Shown here piece after piece: positions 1 to 9,119 of a stretch of DNA of 64,000 nt. The position numbers and the translations under genes are program-made. The stretch's first letter is position 1. Each line of letters starts with the position of its first letter. Source of the DNA: Marinobacterium jannaschii DSM 6295 (GTDB lineage: Bacteria; Pseudomonadota; Gammaproteobacteria; Pseudomonadales; Balneatricaceae); NCBI RefSeq assembly GCF_000620085.1, contig NZ_KK211065.1:78563-142562 (forward strand). Direction: 5' to 3'. The notes beneath the pieces are model-generated. The model worked only from the letters and a program-made list of their open reading frames with translations. It was not told the DNA's origin and made no database searches.

Positions 1-1758
1 GCAAGCTATGACAATGGCCATTACCTGAATAACGCCGGCGAGCAGCTGTCGGCCAGCGCTTTGTGCGAAGCTATCGCAGACCAGGTGCTGGCAAACACGC
101 TGATTCGCCGTATCGATCAGGAACGCTTTGATGTTGAGGCGGTCATGTTTAACGCCCCGGCAAAGATGGCCCTGAACGATGACGGTATCCGCTTCACGCT
201 GCGTAAGCGACAGATGCCGAACCAGATTCCCGCCAACTGGCAGGTAACCGAGTCGACGCCGGGACAGTTTGATATCTGTGTTGCGGGCGAGATGGATGTC
301 ATCTTCCCTGACACCAAGGAAGCACAGGTTAAAGCAGCCGGGCAACTGCCGAGCGGCTTTCAGCCAGGCACGCTGTATCAGTCGCGCAACCACCCTCGTA
401 ACCTGCAGATGACCGTTTTTGGTGCCTCTGACGCCCTGCGCTCCAGCGGCATTCCGTTTGAGCAGATCGCCGCACGGGTCGCTCCGGACCAGATCGCCGT
501 CTATGCCAGCAACTCTATCGGCCAGCTGGATGACCTTGGCTTCGGCGGCCTGACCAAGTATGCCGCCCTGGGCAAGCGAACCACCTCCAAACAGATGCCG
601 CTGGGCTATGCCCAGATGCCGGCCGACTTTATCAACGCCTATGTCCTGGGCAGTGTCGGCACCACCGGCGGCGCTCTGGGCGCCTGCGCCACATTCCTCT
701 ATAACCTGCGCAGCGGCGTCAACGATATCCGCTCTGGCCGCCGCAAGGTGGTACTGGTCGGCGGCAGCGATGCGCCGGTGACGCCTGAGATAATCGAAGG
801 CTTCCGCGCCATGGGCGCACTGGCTGAAGACAAAGATCTCAAGGCTCTGGACGGCGTTGCCAGCCTGAGCGACGAACACTATCGCCGCGCCTGCCGGCCA
901 TTCGGCGAAAACTGTGGATTCACCATGGGCGAGTCGAGCCAGTTCGTGCTGCTGATGAGCGACGACCTGGCACTGGAGATGGGCGCAGAGATCCACGGTG
1001 CCGTGCCGGAAGTGTTTGTTAACGCCGATGGCCACAAGAAATCAATCTCAGCACCGGGTATCGGTAACTACATTACCCTGGGCAAAGCGGCCTCACTGAT
1101 ACAGGGCATGCTGGGTGAAGAGTCCCTGCGCCAGCGCAGCTTTGTGCAGGCACATGGCACCAGCACGCCGCAGAATCGCGTCACAGAATCCCACGTCATC
1201 AACGAGACAGCCAAGGCCTTCGGTATCGGGAACTGGCCCGTGGCTGCAGTAAAATGCTATCTCGGCCACTCTCAGGGCACCGCCGGCGGCGACCAGCTGA
1301 CGACCTCCCTGGGCACCTGGGCTTACGGCTACATCCCGGGCATCCTGACAACTCCGGCCTTTGCCTCCGATGTACACCAGAGCAACCTGCTGCTGAGCAA
1401 CCAGCATCTGGAAGTCGGTCGTGAAGGCATGGATGCAGTCCTGCTGAATTCGAAAGGCTTTGGCGGCAACAACGCTTCTGCGCCGGTACTGGCCCCCCAT
1501 ATCACCCGACAGATGTTGCTGAAACGCCACGGCGCTGAGGCAATGCAGGCCTACGACCGCCGCCGCGAACTGGTTAACGCAGCCGCCCTGCAGTACGACC
1601 AGGAAGCGACTAAAGGCCTGGCCCGTCCGATCTACCTCTACGACCACAATGTGCTGGCCGGCGAGGACCTGAAGATCAGCGCCGACCAGATCAGCCTGCC
1701 CGGCTACGAAAACCCGGTTGAACTGAAGGTAAAAAACCCCTTCTCCGATATGTGCTAA
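1..1758 (+). CDS. fabY: Beta-ketoacyl-ACP synthase, FabY-like (5' end outside window)
   Basis: Thiolase-fold condensing enzyme that elongates or initiates fatty acid chains with malonyl-ACP in the cytoplasm. The frame is open from base 1, so about 50 N-terminal residues are missing; a TTG at 61 is internal, not a start. The catalytic Cys lies in GACAT (codon at 685), the first His in HGTST (codon at 1153), and the Lys and second His in KCYLGHSQGTAGG (codons at 1252 and 1267). The Cys-His-His-Lys set is therefore intact. With about 585 visible residues it is much longer than FabB/FabF (about 410) and fits the roughly 630-residue FabY family of Pseudomonas (PA5174), which starts synthesis from acetyl-CoA. 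The family name is from recognition of overall sequence and length; another long KAS family is possible. Confidence 0.8.
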   Translation, partial: ASYDNGHYLNNAGEQLSASALCEAIADQVLANTLIRRIDQERFDVEAVMFNAPAKMALNDDGIRFTLRKRQMPNQIPANWQVTESTPGQFDICVAGEMDVIFPDTKEAQVKAAGQLPSGFQPGTLYQSRNHPRNLQMTVFGASDALRSSGIPFEQIAARVAPDQIAVYASNSIGQLDDLGFGGLTKYAALGKRTTSKQMPLGYAQMPADFINAYVLGSVGTTGGALGACATFLYNLRSGVNDIRSGRRKVVLVGGSDAPVTPEIIEGFRAMGALAEDKDLKALDGVASLSDEHYRRACRPFGENCGFTMGESSQFVLLMSDDLALEMGAEIHGAVPEVFVNADGHKKSISAPGIGNYITLGKAASLIQGMLGEESLRQRSFVQAHGTSTPQNRVTESHVINETAKAFGIGNWPVAAVKCYLGHSQGTAGGDQLTTSLGTWAYGYIPGILTTPAFASDVHQSNLLLSNQHLEVGREGMDAVLLNSKGFGGNNASAPVLAPHITRQMLLKRHGAEAMQAYDRRRELVNAAALQYDQEATKGLARPIYLYDHNVLAGEDLKISADQISLPGYENPVELKVKNPFSDMC

Positions 1759-1793
1759 GCTGAAAGTTAGCTTCAGCCACTCGGATACACACC

Positions 1794-2207
1794 ATGAAAC
1801 GTCTGCTGCTGCCGGTAGCCTTGCTACTGGCAGCGTGCAACCATCAGGGCGGCAGCTCCGCCAGCGACTATATTGTCGACCTTGATCGCACCCAGATCTG
1901 CTGGGGTAGCGGCGAATGCCTCAACCTTGAATTGATCATCCCTTCCTTCAATGAGATCCGCATTGAAGAGGCTTATGGCCTGCCCACCACTAACGCCGAC
2001 TGGGATGTGGAAGACCTCGCCAGCCTGCTGATATCCCCGCCCAACAACCTCTATCAGAGTGAACAGATCGCTCCTAACCGTTATCAGGTACCCTACAACG
2101 AAGCGACCTATGCGGTCTGGCGCTACCTGCGTCAGGAACAGCGGGAGCTGTATGATTCCAACGACCGCGGCAATTCCAACTGGCCGGGCAATTCAAATAT
2201 TCAGTAG
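1794..2207 (+). CDS. Small putative lipoprotein, unknown function
   Basis: A 137-residue protein with a lipoprotein signal: MKR, a short Leu-rich segment and lipobox LAAC with Cys15 as the predicted lipidated residue. The mature part is acidic and Asn/Tyr-rich, with no domain I recognise, and it ends in an Asn/Gly/Ser-rich tail. It starts 35 bases after the ketosynthase stop and may be cotranscribed with it. Its last 15 bases overlap the 3' end of the converging TatD gene. Proline after the lipidation region is scarce and there are two Cys around residue 35 that could form a disulfide. Function unknown. Confidence 0.7.
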   Translation: MKRLLLPVALLLAACNHQGGSSASDYIVDLDRTQICWGSGECLNLELIIPSFNEIRIEEAYGLPTTNADWDVEDLASLLISPPNNLYQSEQIAPNRYQVPYNEATYAVWRYLRQEQRELYDSNDRGNSNWPGNSNIQ

Positions 2208-2963
2208 CTGACGGGCATTGGCAGTGGTGACGGCGGCAATCCGCTGTAACGGGACTCCCCGCAACTGCGCCAGAATCCCTGCCACCTGAAAAACCCGGGA
2301 TGGCCGGTTAATCTGCTGAGGGTATTCTGCCAGGGGCATATCCGGCGCGTCGGTTTCCAGTACAATCGCCTCCAGCGGTAACTGCGCTGCCAGCTGACGC
2401 AGTTTTGTCGCCCGCGAGTAACTGACGGCACCTCCAAAGCCGAGCTTAAAGCCAAGATCGATGTACTGCCGGGCCTGCTGCTCGCTGCCGGAAAAGGCAT
2501 GCACTATGCCTGCTCGCGGCAACTTACGCTGCCTCAGGCGTTGCAGCACCTGGTCATGGGCTTTACGTACATGAAGTAACACCGGCAGATCAAACTGCGC
2601 CGCCAGTGCCAGCTGGGCATCAAAAAGCTGTAACTGGCGTTCGCTGTCGAGGGTTTTGATAAAGAAATCGAGCCCGATCTCCCCCACTGCCACAACCCTT
2701 TCCTGCGCCAGCAAACGGCTCAGCAGCTCAAGATCCTGATCACGGTGCTGAGCAATAAAACAGGGATGCAGCCCCAGCGCGACCGGCCTGCTGCCACTCT
2801 GCAACGCCAGCAGGCGTGGCCAGTCTGCCGCGGTAACACCCGGCATCACAATAGTGGATACACCCAGATCCGCGGCCTCTTCGATGACCTCGTCACGACA
2901 GGCATCAAAAGCCGGAAAGTCCAGATGGCAGTGGGTATCAATCAGTGGGAAGGTATCAGCCAT
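2193..2963 (-). CDS. TatD family metal-dependent hydrolase (YjjV-like)
   Basis: TIM-barrel amidohydrolase of the TatD family, usually DNase or 3'-5' exonuclease activity on DNA or RNA. The start used is the ATG giving MADTFPLIDTHCHLD, which places the metal-binding HxH motif (THCHLD) near the N-terminus as in the family; an upstream start at 2999 would add 12 poorly conserved residues. Other metal and active-site elements are VGEIGLDFF (Glu), LHVRKAH, VHAFSGS and LETDAPDMPL. The length of 256 residues is normal. YjjV of E. coli lies near prfC, holD and rimI, and the same neighbours occur here, so the YjjV subgroup is preferred over TatD or YcfH. Confidence 0.88.
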   Translation of the reverse strand: MADTFPLIDTHCHLDFPAFDACRDEVIEEAADLGVSTIVMPGVTAADWPRLLALQSGSRPVALGLHPCFIAQHRDQDLELLSRLLAQERVVAVGEIGLDFFIKTLDSERQLQLFDAQLALAAQFDLPVLLHVRKAHDQVLQRLRQRKLPRAGIVHAFSGSEQQARQYIDLGFKLGFGGAVSYSRATKLRQLAAQLPLEAIVLETDAPDMPLAEYPQQINRPSRVFQVAGILAQLRGVPLQRIAAVTTANARQLLNI

Positions 2964-2981
2964 AGGGCTAACGATAGAGAG

Positions 2982-3006
2982 GCGGGAAGCTGGAAGCAAG
3001 CGAGAA
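2982..3006. repeat. Degenerate heptanucleotide tandem repeat
   Basis: Consecutive heptamers GCGGGAA, GCTGGAA, GCAAGCG and a following AGAAGCGG sit just upstream of the TatD gene. The first two differ by one or two bases from the GCGGTAA unit repeated eight times at 55426. The relationship between the two sites is my inference. Confidence 0.4.
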
Positions 3007-3032
3007 GCGGCGGATCCGGAACGATCCGCCGC
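3007..3032 (-). terminator. GC-rich hairpin after prfC
   Basis: Perfect 10-bp inverted repeat (GCGGCGGATC and GATCCGCCGC) with a 6-base loop, 24 bases beyond the prfC stop on the minus strand. It is not followed by a clear T tract, so it may be a weak terminator or a 3'-end stabilising stem between prfC and the TatD gene. Confidence 0.5.
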
Positions 3033-3055
3033 AGTACCGTCAGGGTCGGTCCGCT

Positions 3056-4642
3056 TTAATGCTCGCGGGTAGCGCGGAAAGCGACATCCGGGAAACGCTC
3101 CTGAGCCAGGCTCAGGTTAACCCGAGTCGGCGCCAGGTAGGTCAGCAGACCACTGCCGTCGATTCCCAGGTTGTCGTGGTTCTTACGGCGGAATTCATCC
3201 AGCATTTTCTGGTCGTCACACTCGACCCAGCGCGCAGTCTGGCAGTTAACGGCTTCATAGACACAATCCACCTTGTACTCATCCTTCAGGCGGAACATAA
3301 CCACGTCAAACTGCAGCTGACCCACGGCACCCAGTATCAGGTCATTGTTTTTCAGCGGCTGGAACAACTGTACCGCCCCTTCCTCTGACAACTGCTGCAG
3401 ACCTTTCTGTAACTGTTTCATCTTCAACGGGTCGATCGGACGCACCCGGCGGAAGATCTCCGGCGCGAAGTGCGGGATACCGGTGAACTTAAGGCTTTCG
3501 CCTTCGGTAAAGGTATCGCCGATCTGGATCGAACCGTGGTTGTGCAGGCCGATAATATCGCCCGACCAGGCCTCTTCGACATTCTCACGGTCGCCCGCCA
3601 GGAAGGTGACCGCATCGGCAATCTTCACATCCTTATTGATACGGGTGTGCTTCATCTTCATACCTTTACGGTACTGGCCGGAGCAGACCCGCATAAAGGC
3701 GATACGGTCACGGTGTTTCGGATCCATATTTGCCTGGATCTTGAAGATAAAGCCGCTGAACTTCTCTTCCGCCGCCTCAACAGTACGGGTCTGAGTGCTG
3801 CGGGGGATCGGCTGAGGCGCCCATTCAACAAAGTTGTTCAGCATCTCACGTACGCCGAAGTTACCCAGCGCGGTACCGAAGAAGACCGGCGTCAGTTGCC
3901 CCGCCATAAAGGCTTCGCTGTCCCACTCATGGGTAGCACCGCGCACCAGTTCTATCTCTTCGACAAAATCATCGTACTCATCTTCCAGCAGGGCACGGGC
4001 TTCATCGCTGTCCAGGCCGACAATACGACGATCTTCCTGGATGGTATGTCCCATTCCTGCCTGGTACAGATGGATCTCATCGGTGTAGAGGTTATAGACA
4101 CCTTTAAACAGCTGTCCCATGCCGATCGGCCAGTTGATCGGTGCTGCGGCAATCTTCAGTACCTCTTCGATCTCATCCAGCAACTCAATCGGATCACGGA
4201 TATCGCGGTCCATCTTGTTGACGAAAGAGAAGATCGGCGTATCGCGCAGACGGCAAACATCCATCAGCTTGATGGTGCGGTCCTCGACACCTTTGGCGCC
4301 ATCCACCACCATCAGGGCGCTGTCCACTGCCGTCAGGGTACGGTAGGTATCTTCGGAGAAGTCCTCATGCCCCGGGGTATCCAGCAGGTTAACCACCCGG
4401 TTGTTCCAGTGGAACTGCATCACGGAGGAAGTGATGGAGATACCACGTTCCTGCTCCATCGACATCCAGTCAGAAGTCGCATGACGGTCGCTCTTCTTAC
4501 CTTTTACGGTACCGGCTGTCTGGATCAGGTTTCCGAACAACAACAGTTTTTCGGTAATAGTGGTTTTACCCGCATCCGGGTGGGAGATGATCGCAAAAGT
4601 TCTCCGCTTGGAGACTTCCTGCTGAATTGGGGAATTTGACAT
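3056..4642 (-). CDS. prfC: Peptide chain release factor 3 (RF3)
   Basis: Translational GTPase that removes RF1/RF2 from the ribosome after termination. The N-terminal G domain carries the P-loop SHPDAGKTT (about residues 20-28), switch [10 protein letters not shown], and NKMD for guanine specificity; domains II and III follow. At 528 residues it matches E. coli RF3 (529). The ATG at 4642 (MSNSPIQQE) is preferred over the TTG one codon upstream; AGAAG lies a short distance before it. It is transcribed alone or with the TatD gene. The prfC, yjjV, rimI and holD neighbourhood is shared with enterics, although genes have been inserted between them here. Confidence 0.97.
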   Translation of the reverse strand: MSNSPIQQEVSKRRTFAIISHPDAGKTTITEKLLLFGNLIQTAGTVKGKKSDRHATSDWMSMEQERGISITSSVMQFHWNNRVVNLLDTPGHEDFSEDTYRTLTAVDSALMVVDGAKGVEDRTIKLMDVCRLRDTPIFSFVNKMDRDIRDPIELLDEIEEVLKIAAAPINWPIGMGQLFKGVYNLYTDEIHLYQAGMGHTIQEDRRIVGLDSDEARALLEDEYDDFVEEIELVRGATHEWDSEAFMAGQLTPVFFGTALGNFGVREMLNNFVEWAPQPIPRSTQTRTVEAAEEKFSGFIFKIQANMDPKHRDRIAFMRVCSGQYRKGMKMKHTRINKDVKIADAVTFLAGDRENVEEAWSGDIIGLHNHGSIQIGDTFTEGESLKFTGIPHFAPEIFRRVRPIDPLKMKQLQKGLQQLSEEGAVQLFQPLKNNDLILGAVGQLQFDVVMFRLKDEYKVDCVYEAVNCQTARWVECDDQKMLDEFRRKNHDNLGIDGSGLLTYLAPTRVNLSLAQERFPDVAFRATREH

Positions 4643-4802
4643 CAATAGAGATCTTCTGGGTTGCAGGTCGAAGGCTCAGCCGCATCAGGGAGATACCCCG
4701 GCAACAGTGAGACTCGATGTTAATCGAAACTGGCGGCTATTTTCCCTGATCCGGCGGCTATACACAAATCCTGATCAGAATCTCTGCAGTCAGCTGCGCC
4801 GC

Positions 4803-6164
4803 TCAGGGCGCATCATTCTCTGCCACCCTGGCGACCGCCTGCTCAGCCTGCAGCTGCTGCATCAGCTTGCTCTGCCGTGCCACCTGCTGCCTGAAGGCCC
4901 CCTTCTTCGATGAAGCGATGGTCTTCACCACCGGTATCTTTGCCGTCATCGGGTTAACCGGGCGGTTATTGATATGGAATTCGTAGTGCAGATGAGGCCC
5001 GGTGGAGCGGCCACTGTTGCCCGATAACGCAATCCGCTGACCACGGGAAACCTTTTGTCCCTTGCGCACTAGTGCCTTACTCAGATGCAGGTAGCGGGTA
5101 CGGTATTTATAACCGTGTTTGATCTCGATATAGAGTCCGGCATAGCGGTGCCGGATCACCCGGCTGACCACGCCATCACCCGCAGAGAGCACCGGGGTAC
5201 CGATGCGCAGCGGGAAATCGGTGCCATTATGGGGACGGATCTTTTTCGTGATCGGATGGCGGCGACGTGGATTAAAGCTGGAGGAGATACGGTATCTCTT
5301 CTTCAGCGGTATGCGCTGGAAGGCCTTTTCCAGACTGCGCCCTTTTTCATCGTAATAGCTTTCATTGAACAGGAAAGCCGACAAGGTGCGGGTTTTGCCC
5401 TGATAGCGGAAGCCTTCAACCTTACTGTTACCGGTTGGCTGATCTTTGACATACTGCCGGGACACTACCACCTGAAACTTGTCCCCGGCCCTGGCATCAC
5501 GCCGGAACTTCACCCGCTCTTTCAGTAGGGTCGTAATACTGTAGGCCTCGGCCAGCGTCGTTCCGGCCTTCTTCGCAGACAGATGAAAACTGCCATGGAC
5601 CTCGCCGGCAAACACCTCCCGCCGCCACTGTCCTTTAGCGATATGTTCCTTAACCTCGAAGCTTCCGACCTTCTCGCGCGAAAAGACCACTTTGTAGGTC
5701 AGCCCTGACTTGAAGGTAAAACGCGTCAGTAACTGCTTGTCGTTGAAGTCAAACTCCAGACGGTGCCCGGGCCTGATCGTATCCAGCGCCAGCACATCCA
5801 GATCCGCCTCCAGCAATTTGTACATGGTGGCCTGTGGAATCCGGAAGACCTCAAAGATCTTACTCAGGGTATCCCCTTTGCGCACGATATAGCTTTGCTC
5901 GTGTTCCGGCTCAGCATCCTGACCTGCGGCGACCAGTACTTCCGGCGCAGGCAGGGCTTGCGCCGCCTCGGCATCACTCAGGCTCAGCGGCAGTTCAATA
6001 CTCTTGCGAATGCGTTCCGGCGCGGACGAAGAAGGCGAGACCAAAGCGCCTGACAGAATCAGGGCGGCCAGCAATAGCAGGATTTTATGCAGTCGGGGAA
6101 GCTGTACAACAAAGGATCGAAATCCATTTAATACCGAAGTGACTACTTTCAAGAGACGATCCAC
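4803..6164 (-). CDS. mepM: M23 murein endopeptidase with LysM/OapA-like N-terminus (MepM-like)
   Basis: Periplasmic zinc endopeptidase expected to cleave peptidoglycan cross-links during wall growth. A hydrophobic anchor at about residues 27-47 is followed by a LysM-like segment (SYIVRKGDTLSKIFEVF, about 91-107), a middle domain, and a C-terminal M23 domain. Zinc ligands are visible in HNGTDFPL (His, Asp) and the HLH of GPHLHYEF. The 453 residues are close to E. coli MepM (440). The start is GTG at 6164; there is no nearby in-frame ATG. The gene is divergent from regB across 226 bases and about 160 bases upstream of prfC. Exact bond specificity cannot be read from sequence. Confidence 0.88.
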   Translation of the reverse strand: MDRLLKVVTSVLNGFRSFVVQLPRLHKILLLLAALILSGALVSPSSSAPERIRKSIELPLSLSDAEAAQALPAPEVLVAAGQDAEPEHEQSYIVRKGDTLSKIFEVFRIPQATMYKLLEADLDVLALDTIRPGHRLEFDFNDKQLLTRFTFKSGLTYKVVFSREKVGSFEVKEHIAKGQWRREVFAGEVHGSFHLSAKKAGTTLAEAYSITTLLKERVKFRRDARAGDKFQVVVSRQYVKDQPTGNSKVEGFRYQGKTRTLSAFLFNESYYDEKGRSLEKAFQRIPLKKRYRISSSFNPRRRHPITKKIRPHNGTDFPLRIGTPVLSAGDGVVSRVIRHRYAGLYIEIKHGYKYRTRYLHLSKALVRKGQKVSRGQRIALSGNSGRSTGPHLHYEFHINNRPVNPMTAKIPVVKTIASSKKGAFRQQVARQSKLMQQLQAEQAVARVAENDAP

Positions 6165-6373
6165 TCTGACTATTGTAACCGGGCAACGCTGATACCCGTA
6201 GAAACTTGTGCACAGTCTTATCTACCGGACTGTAATAATGGCTTCATTATCGGACAAATTTCTGACATTGAAAGCACTGATCGCCGCGCATTGTACCTCA
6301 AGCACCCACAGAGATCGCGGCAACGCCATAATAATAGTGCGACAAATTGCCCCAGCAGCAGCCGTGGCTAAAT

Positions 6374-6382
6374 TGCTATAAT
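6374..6382 (+). promoter_or_regulatory. Extended -10 promoter of regB
   Basis: TGCTATAAT is a perfect extended -10 element ending 8 bases before the regB ATG at 6391. No good -35 is visible. Transcription would start at about 6388-6391, so the mRNA would be leaderless or nearly so. Confidence 0.6.
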
Positions 6383-6390
6383 CCGCCGCT

Positions 6391-7668
6391 ATGGCGAATC
6401 ATCAGAACAACCTGCTCCAGCTTAGCTACATCAGAACCCTGACCCTGTTCGGCCAGTGCATTGCCGTACTTTTCGTGCTCTATATATTACAGGCTGAGCT
6501 GGATATCTGGCTGGCGGGCGCCACACTCACCATGCTGGCGCTGCTCAATGCCGCCACCTATGCCCGCCTGCATTCGCCCTGGCCGGTGACCGAGCCTGAA
6601 CTCTTCACTCAGCTGGTTGCCGATATCAGTCTGCAAGGCGCCCTGCTTTATCAGATCGGCGGCAGTACCAATCCCTTTATCTTCCTGCTGCTGGTGCCAC
6701 TGATCATTGCCGCGACCACTCTTTCCCGCCTGTACGTCTGGATCATCTCAGCGTTAGTCGTCGCGACATACAGCTCTCTGCTGTTCTACTACCAGCCGAT
6801 CATCGTTATCACCAGCCACCAGCACAGCATGCTCAGCCTGTTTGACCTGCACATTACCGGGATGTGGCTGAACTTTCTGTTAACTGTCCTTGTCGTGACC
6901 TACTTCGTGATGCGGATGCAGGGCTCGATGCAGCAGCAACGCCAGCAGCTGGCACAGGAGCGGGAAAAGCGCATCCATGACCAGCAGCTGATTTCACTGG
7001 CAACCATGGCCGCCGGTACCGCCCATGAACTGGGCACCCCTCTCAGTACCATGCGCGTCCTGCTGAAAGAGATGGAGCTGGACCATCAGGACGATACCCA
7101 GTTGCGTGAAGATATTTCAGAACTGCAGCAGCAGGTGGAAAACTGCGCCCGGCGCCTGCAGCAGATGACGCGTTCGGTGCGGGAGGAACAGCAAAACCGC
7201 CGCCTGCTGGCCGTTGATCAGTTGCTGCATGAAGTTCTGGAGCAATGGCAACTGATGAGACCGGAAGCACAGTGGCAGCTGGAGATTAACAATAGCAGCG
7301 AAATACCGAAGCTGGCGGCGACAACCTCCCTGCGACAGGCCCTGATCAACCTGCTCAATAATGCCGCCGATGCCAGCCCGGTGGATATTCGCATTAAGCT
7401 GGACTGGAGCTGCAGCCAGATCATTCTGCAGATTCACGATCAGGGGGCGGGGTTATCCCTCGAGACCCATGATAATCTGGGCAAGCCCTTCGTCACCACC
7501 AAGGGCCGGGGGTTGGGCATCGGCCTGTTCCTGACCTCCAGCACACTGGCAAGCTATGACGGCGAAGTCAGGCTGTATAATCATCAGGATGGCGGCACCC
7601 TGACTGAAGTCACACTGAACAGGCCTAACGCTGCGCCGCAGACAACCGCGAAAGGAGCAACGCTATAG
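6391..7668 (+). CDS. regB: Redox-sensing histidine kinase, RegB/PrrB family
   Basis: Membrane sensor kinase of the RegB/RegA (PrrB/PrrA) system, which reads ubiquinone pool or respiratory redox state. About six membrane segments occupy residues 15-175. The quinone-binding signature GGSTNPF is at 90-96. The H box AAGTAHELGTPLSTM has its phosphoacceptor at His212, and the ATPase N, G1 and G2 boxes (NLLNNAADAS, DQGAGL, KGRGLGIGLFL) follow. Cys252 is 40 residues after His212, the same spacing as His225 to redox-active Cys265 in Rhodobacter RegB. The ATG lies only 9 bases past a -10 box. The stop overlaps the regA start by one base. Confidence 0.92.
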   Translation: MANHQNNLLQLSYIRTLTLFGQCIAVLFVLYILQAELDIWLAGATLTMLALLNAATYARLHSPWPVTEPELFTQLVADISLQGALLYQIGGSTNPFIFLLLVPLIIAATTLSRLYVWIISALVVATYSSLLFYYQPIIVITSHQHSMLSLFDLHITGMWLNFLLTVLVVTYFVMRMQGSMQQQRQQLAQEREKRIHDQQLISLATMAAGTAHELGTPLSTMRVLLKEMELDHQDDTQLREDISELQQQVENCARRLQQMTRSVREEQQNRRLLAVDQLLHEVLEQWQLMRPEAQWQLEINNSSEIPKLAATTSLRQALINLLNNAADASPVDIRIKLDWSCSQIILQIHDQGAGLSLETHDNLGKPFVTTKGRGLGIGLFLTSSTLASYDGEVRLYNHQDGGTLTEVTLNRPNAAPQTTAKGATL

Positions 7669-8207
7669 TGAGCGATTCACTTCCCACACTGCTTATAGTC
7701 GATGACGACAGCAGCTTTACCCGGGTACTCAGCCGGGCGATGAAGCGCCGCGGCCTCGATGTCACAGTGGCCCACAGTGCCGAGGAAGCGCAGCAGGTTA
7801 TCCCGTCCCTGAAGCCCGATATGGTCACGCTGGACCTGAAGATGGAGGGTGCTTCAGGCATCACCCTGATCAGCGATATCAGGGCCTGCAACCCGCAGGC
7901 CCGTATCCTGATACTGACCGGCTACGCCAGTATCGCCACCGCCGTCGAAGCGATAAAGCTGGGAGCGACCCAGTACCTGCCCAAGCCCGCTGACGCGGAC
8001 CAGATCCTGGCCGCCCTGGACAATGAAAATGCCAACCCGGAAGTCGGGATTGAAGAGCAACCGATGTCAGTAAACCGGCTGCAGTGGGAACATATCCAGA
8101 AAGTACTGACTGAACATGACGGCAATATTTCGGCCACCGCCCGCGCCCTGGGGATGCACCGTCGCACCCTGCAGCGCAAACTCGCTAAACGGCCAGTACG
8201 TCACTGA
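7668..8207 (+). CDS. regA: Response regulator, RegA/PrrA family
   Basis: Cytosolic partner of RegB. The receiver domain holds acidic residues DDD at 12-14 and the likely phosphorylated Asp56 (VTLDLKM). After a short linker, a Fis-type helix-turn-helix ends the protein, with the highly conserved GMHRRTLQRKLAKR that is a hallmark of RegA/PrrA/ActR. At 179 residues it is the usual length. Translation starts at GTG 7668 with AAAGGAG at 7651-7657, and the start overlaps the regB stop (TAGTG), so the two are coupled. Homologues control respiration, redox balance and carbon or nitrogen fixation; the targets here are unknown. Confidence 0.93.
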   Translation: MSDSLPTLLIVDDDSSFTRVLSRAMKRRGLDVTVAHSAEEAQQVIPSLKPDMVTLDLKMEGASGITLISDIRACNPQARILILTGYASIATAVEAIKLGATQYLPKPADADQILAALDNENANPEVGIEEQPMSVNRLQWEHIQKVLTEHDGNISATARALGMHRRTLQRKLAKRPVRH

Positions 8208-8224
8208 TAGCCGCAAGGCTGTCT

Positions 8225-8893
8225 CTACTGGTCGTCGATATATTCACGGGCATTAAAGGTACGTATCCAGTCGGGATAGAACACCATAATACCGGTCAGC
8301 AAAATACCGTTCAGCAGGCCTTCCGGAAACATGATCAGCGGCAGGTACATCACATACTCGCGGTGAATCCGCGCCCAGTCATAGACCCCTTCCAGCCACA
8401 ACACCGCCACGGTAGAGCTACCGGCAACCGCAGCGGAGATACCCGCGCCGGCAAAGCCGCAGATAAACAGATAGATAAAGAAGTTCTTCGGCAGCCGCGC
8501 CTCTACCTGCTTCAGCAACAGGCTGGTCACCAGCACCGGCAGCAATACGCTGCAGACGCCATTCAGGGCCAGCCCGTCCCAGCTTTCGATACCGATCAGG
8601 GCCATTCCCAGCAAGGCCAGTGTTGCCGCCAGAATTGCCAGATCCCAACCGAACACCAGGGTCAGTGCCGTTACTCCCAGAAAGTGGATCGCCAGTCCCG
8701 GCGAAATACCGGCACGCATCGTCCACATCAGCATCAGTACGACCGTGGCACCGAAAAACAGGTGCTGCAGTGCCCGGTTGCTGAACAGCACACCCCAGGG
8801 CGCGCGCCATGCAGCCATTGCCAGAGCGGCCAGATATATGATCAGGCTCAGCCAGAGGCTCCAGCCACTTAGTAATCCGTCTGTAATGCTCAT
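8225..8893 (-). CDS. CbiM-like integral membrane protein (COG3235-type)
   Basis: Polytopic membrane protein of 222 residues with about six hydrophobic segments across residues 10-210. The sequence near MSITDGLLSGW and the FGATVVLML and AIHFLGVTALTL segments recalls the CbiM/NikM substrate-binding subunit of energy-coupling cobalt/nickel transporters. However, the N-terminal His of the CbiM metal-binding MHIxDG motif is not present (MSITDG instead). No CbiQ, CbiO or CbiN gene lies beside it. It therefore fits the orphan COG3235 group rather than a working cobalt importer. It is convergent with regA, 17 bases apart. Confidence 0.65.
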   Translation of the reverse strand: MSITDGLLSGWSLWLSLIIYLAALAMAAWRAPWGVLFSNRALQHLFFGATVVLMLMWTMRAGISPGLAIHFLGVTALTLVFGWDLAILAATLALLGMALIGIESWDGLALNGVCSVLLPVLVTSLLLKQVEARLPKNFFIYLFICGFAGAGISAAVAGSSTVAVLWLEGVYDWARIHREYVMYLPLIMFPEGLLNGILLTGIMVFYPDWIRTFNAREYIDDQ

Positions 8894-9119
8894 TAAATAT
8901 TAGACTTCGTTTATATATGAGATGAATTGTACAACGAATTCGGACCACGGGGGCAGCAATTAGGCTAGTCTGAAACATACGTTCACTAACCTTAAATCTA
9001 GCCTGAGCCGCCCCGTGGCAGCTGACAATCTGTGTTCCGGAGATGGCTACAGGAATCACTGGTCTTAAGATGTAAAACTGATATATTGAAATGCACCGAC
9101 CCAAGGCAGGACGCTAATA

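Noticed and set aside
4707-4913. 68-codon ORF between prfC and the M23 gene
   Set aside because: Overlaps the 3' end of the M23 gene on the opposite strand; low-complexity, no SD.
8225-8893. Functional CbiM cobalt transporter subunit
   Set aside because: The metal-binding N-terminal His is absent and no CbiQ, CbiO or CbiN gene is adjacent; treated as a CbiM-like orphan.
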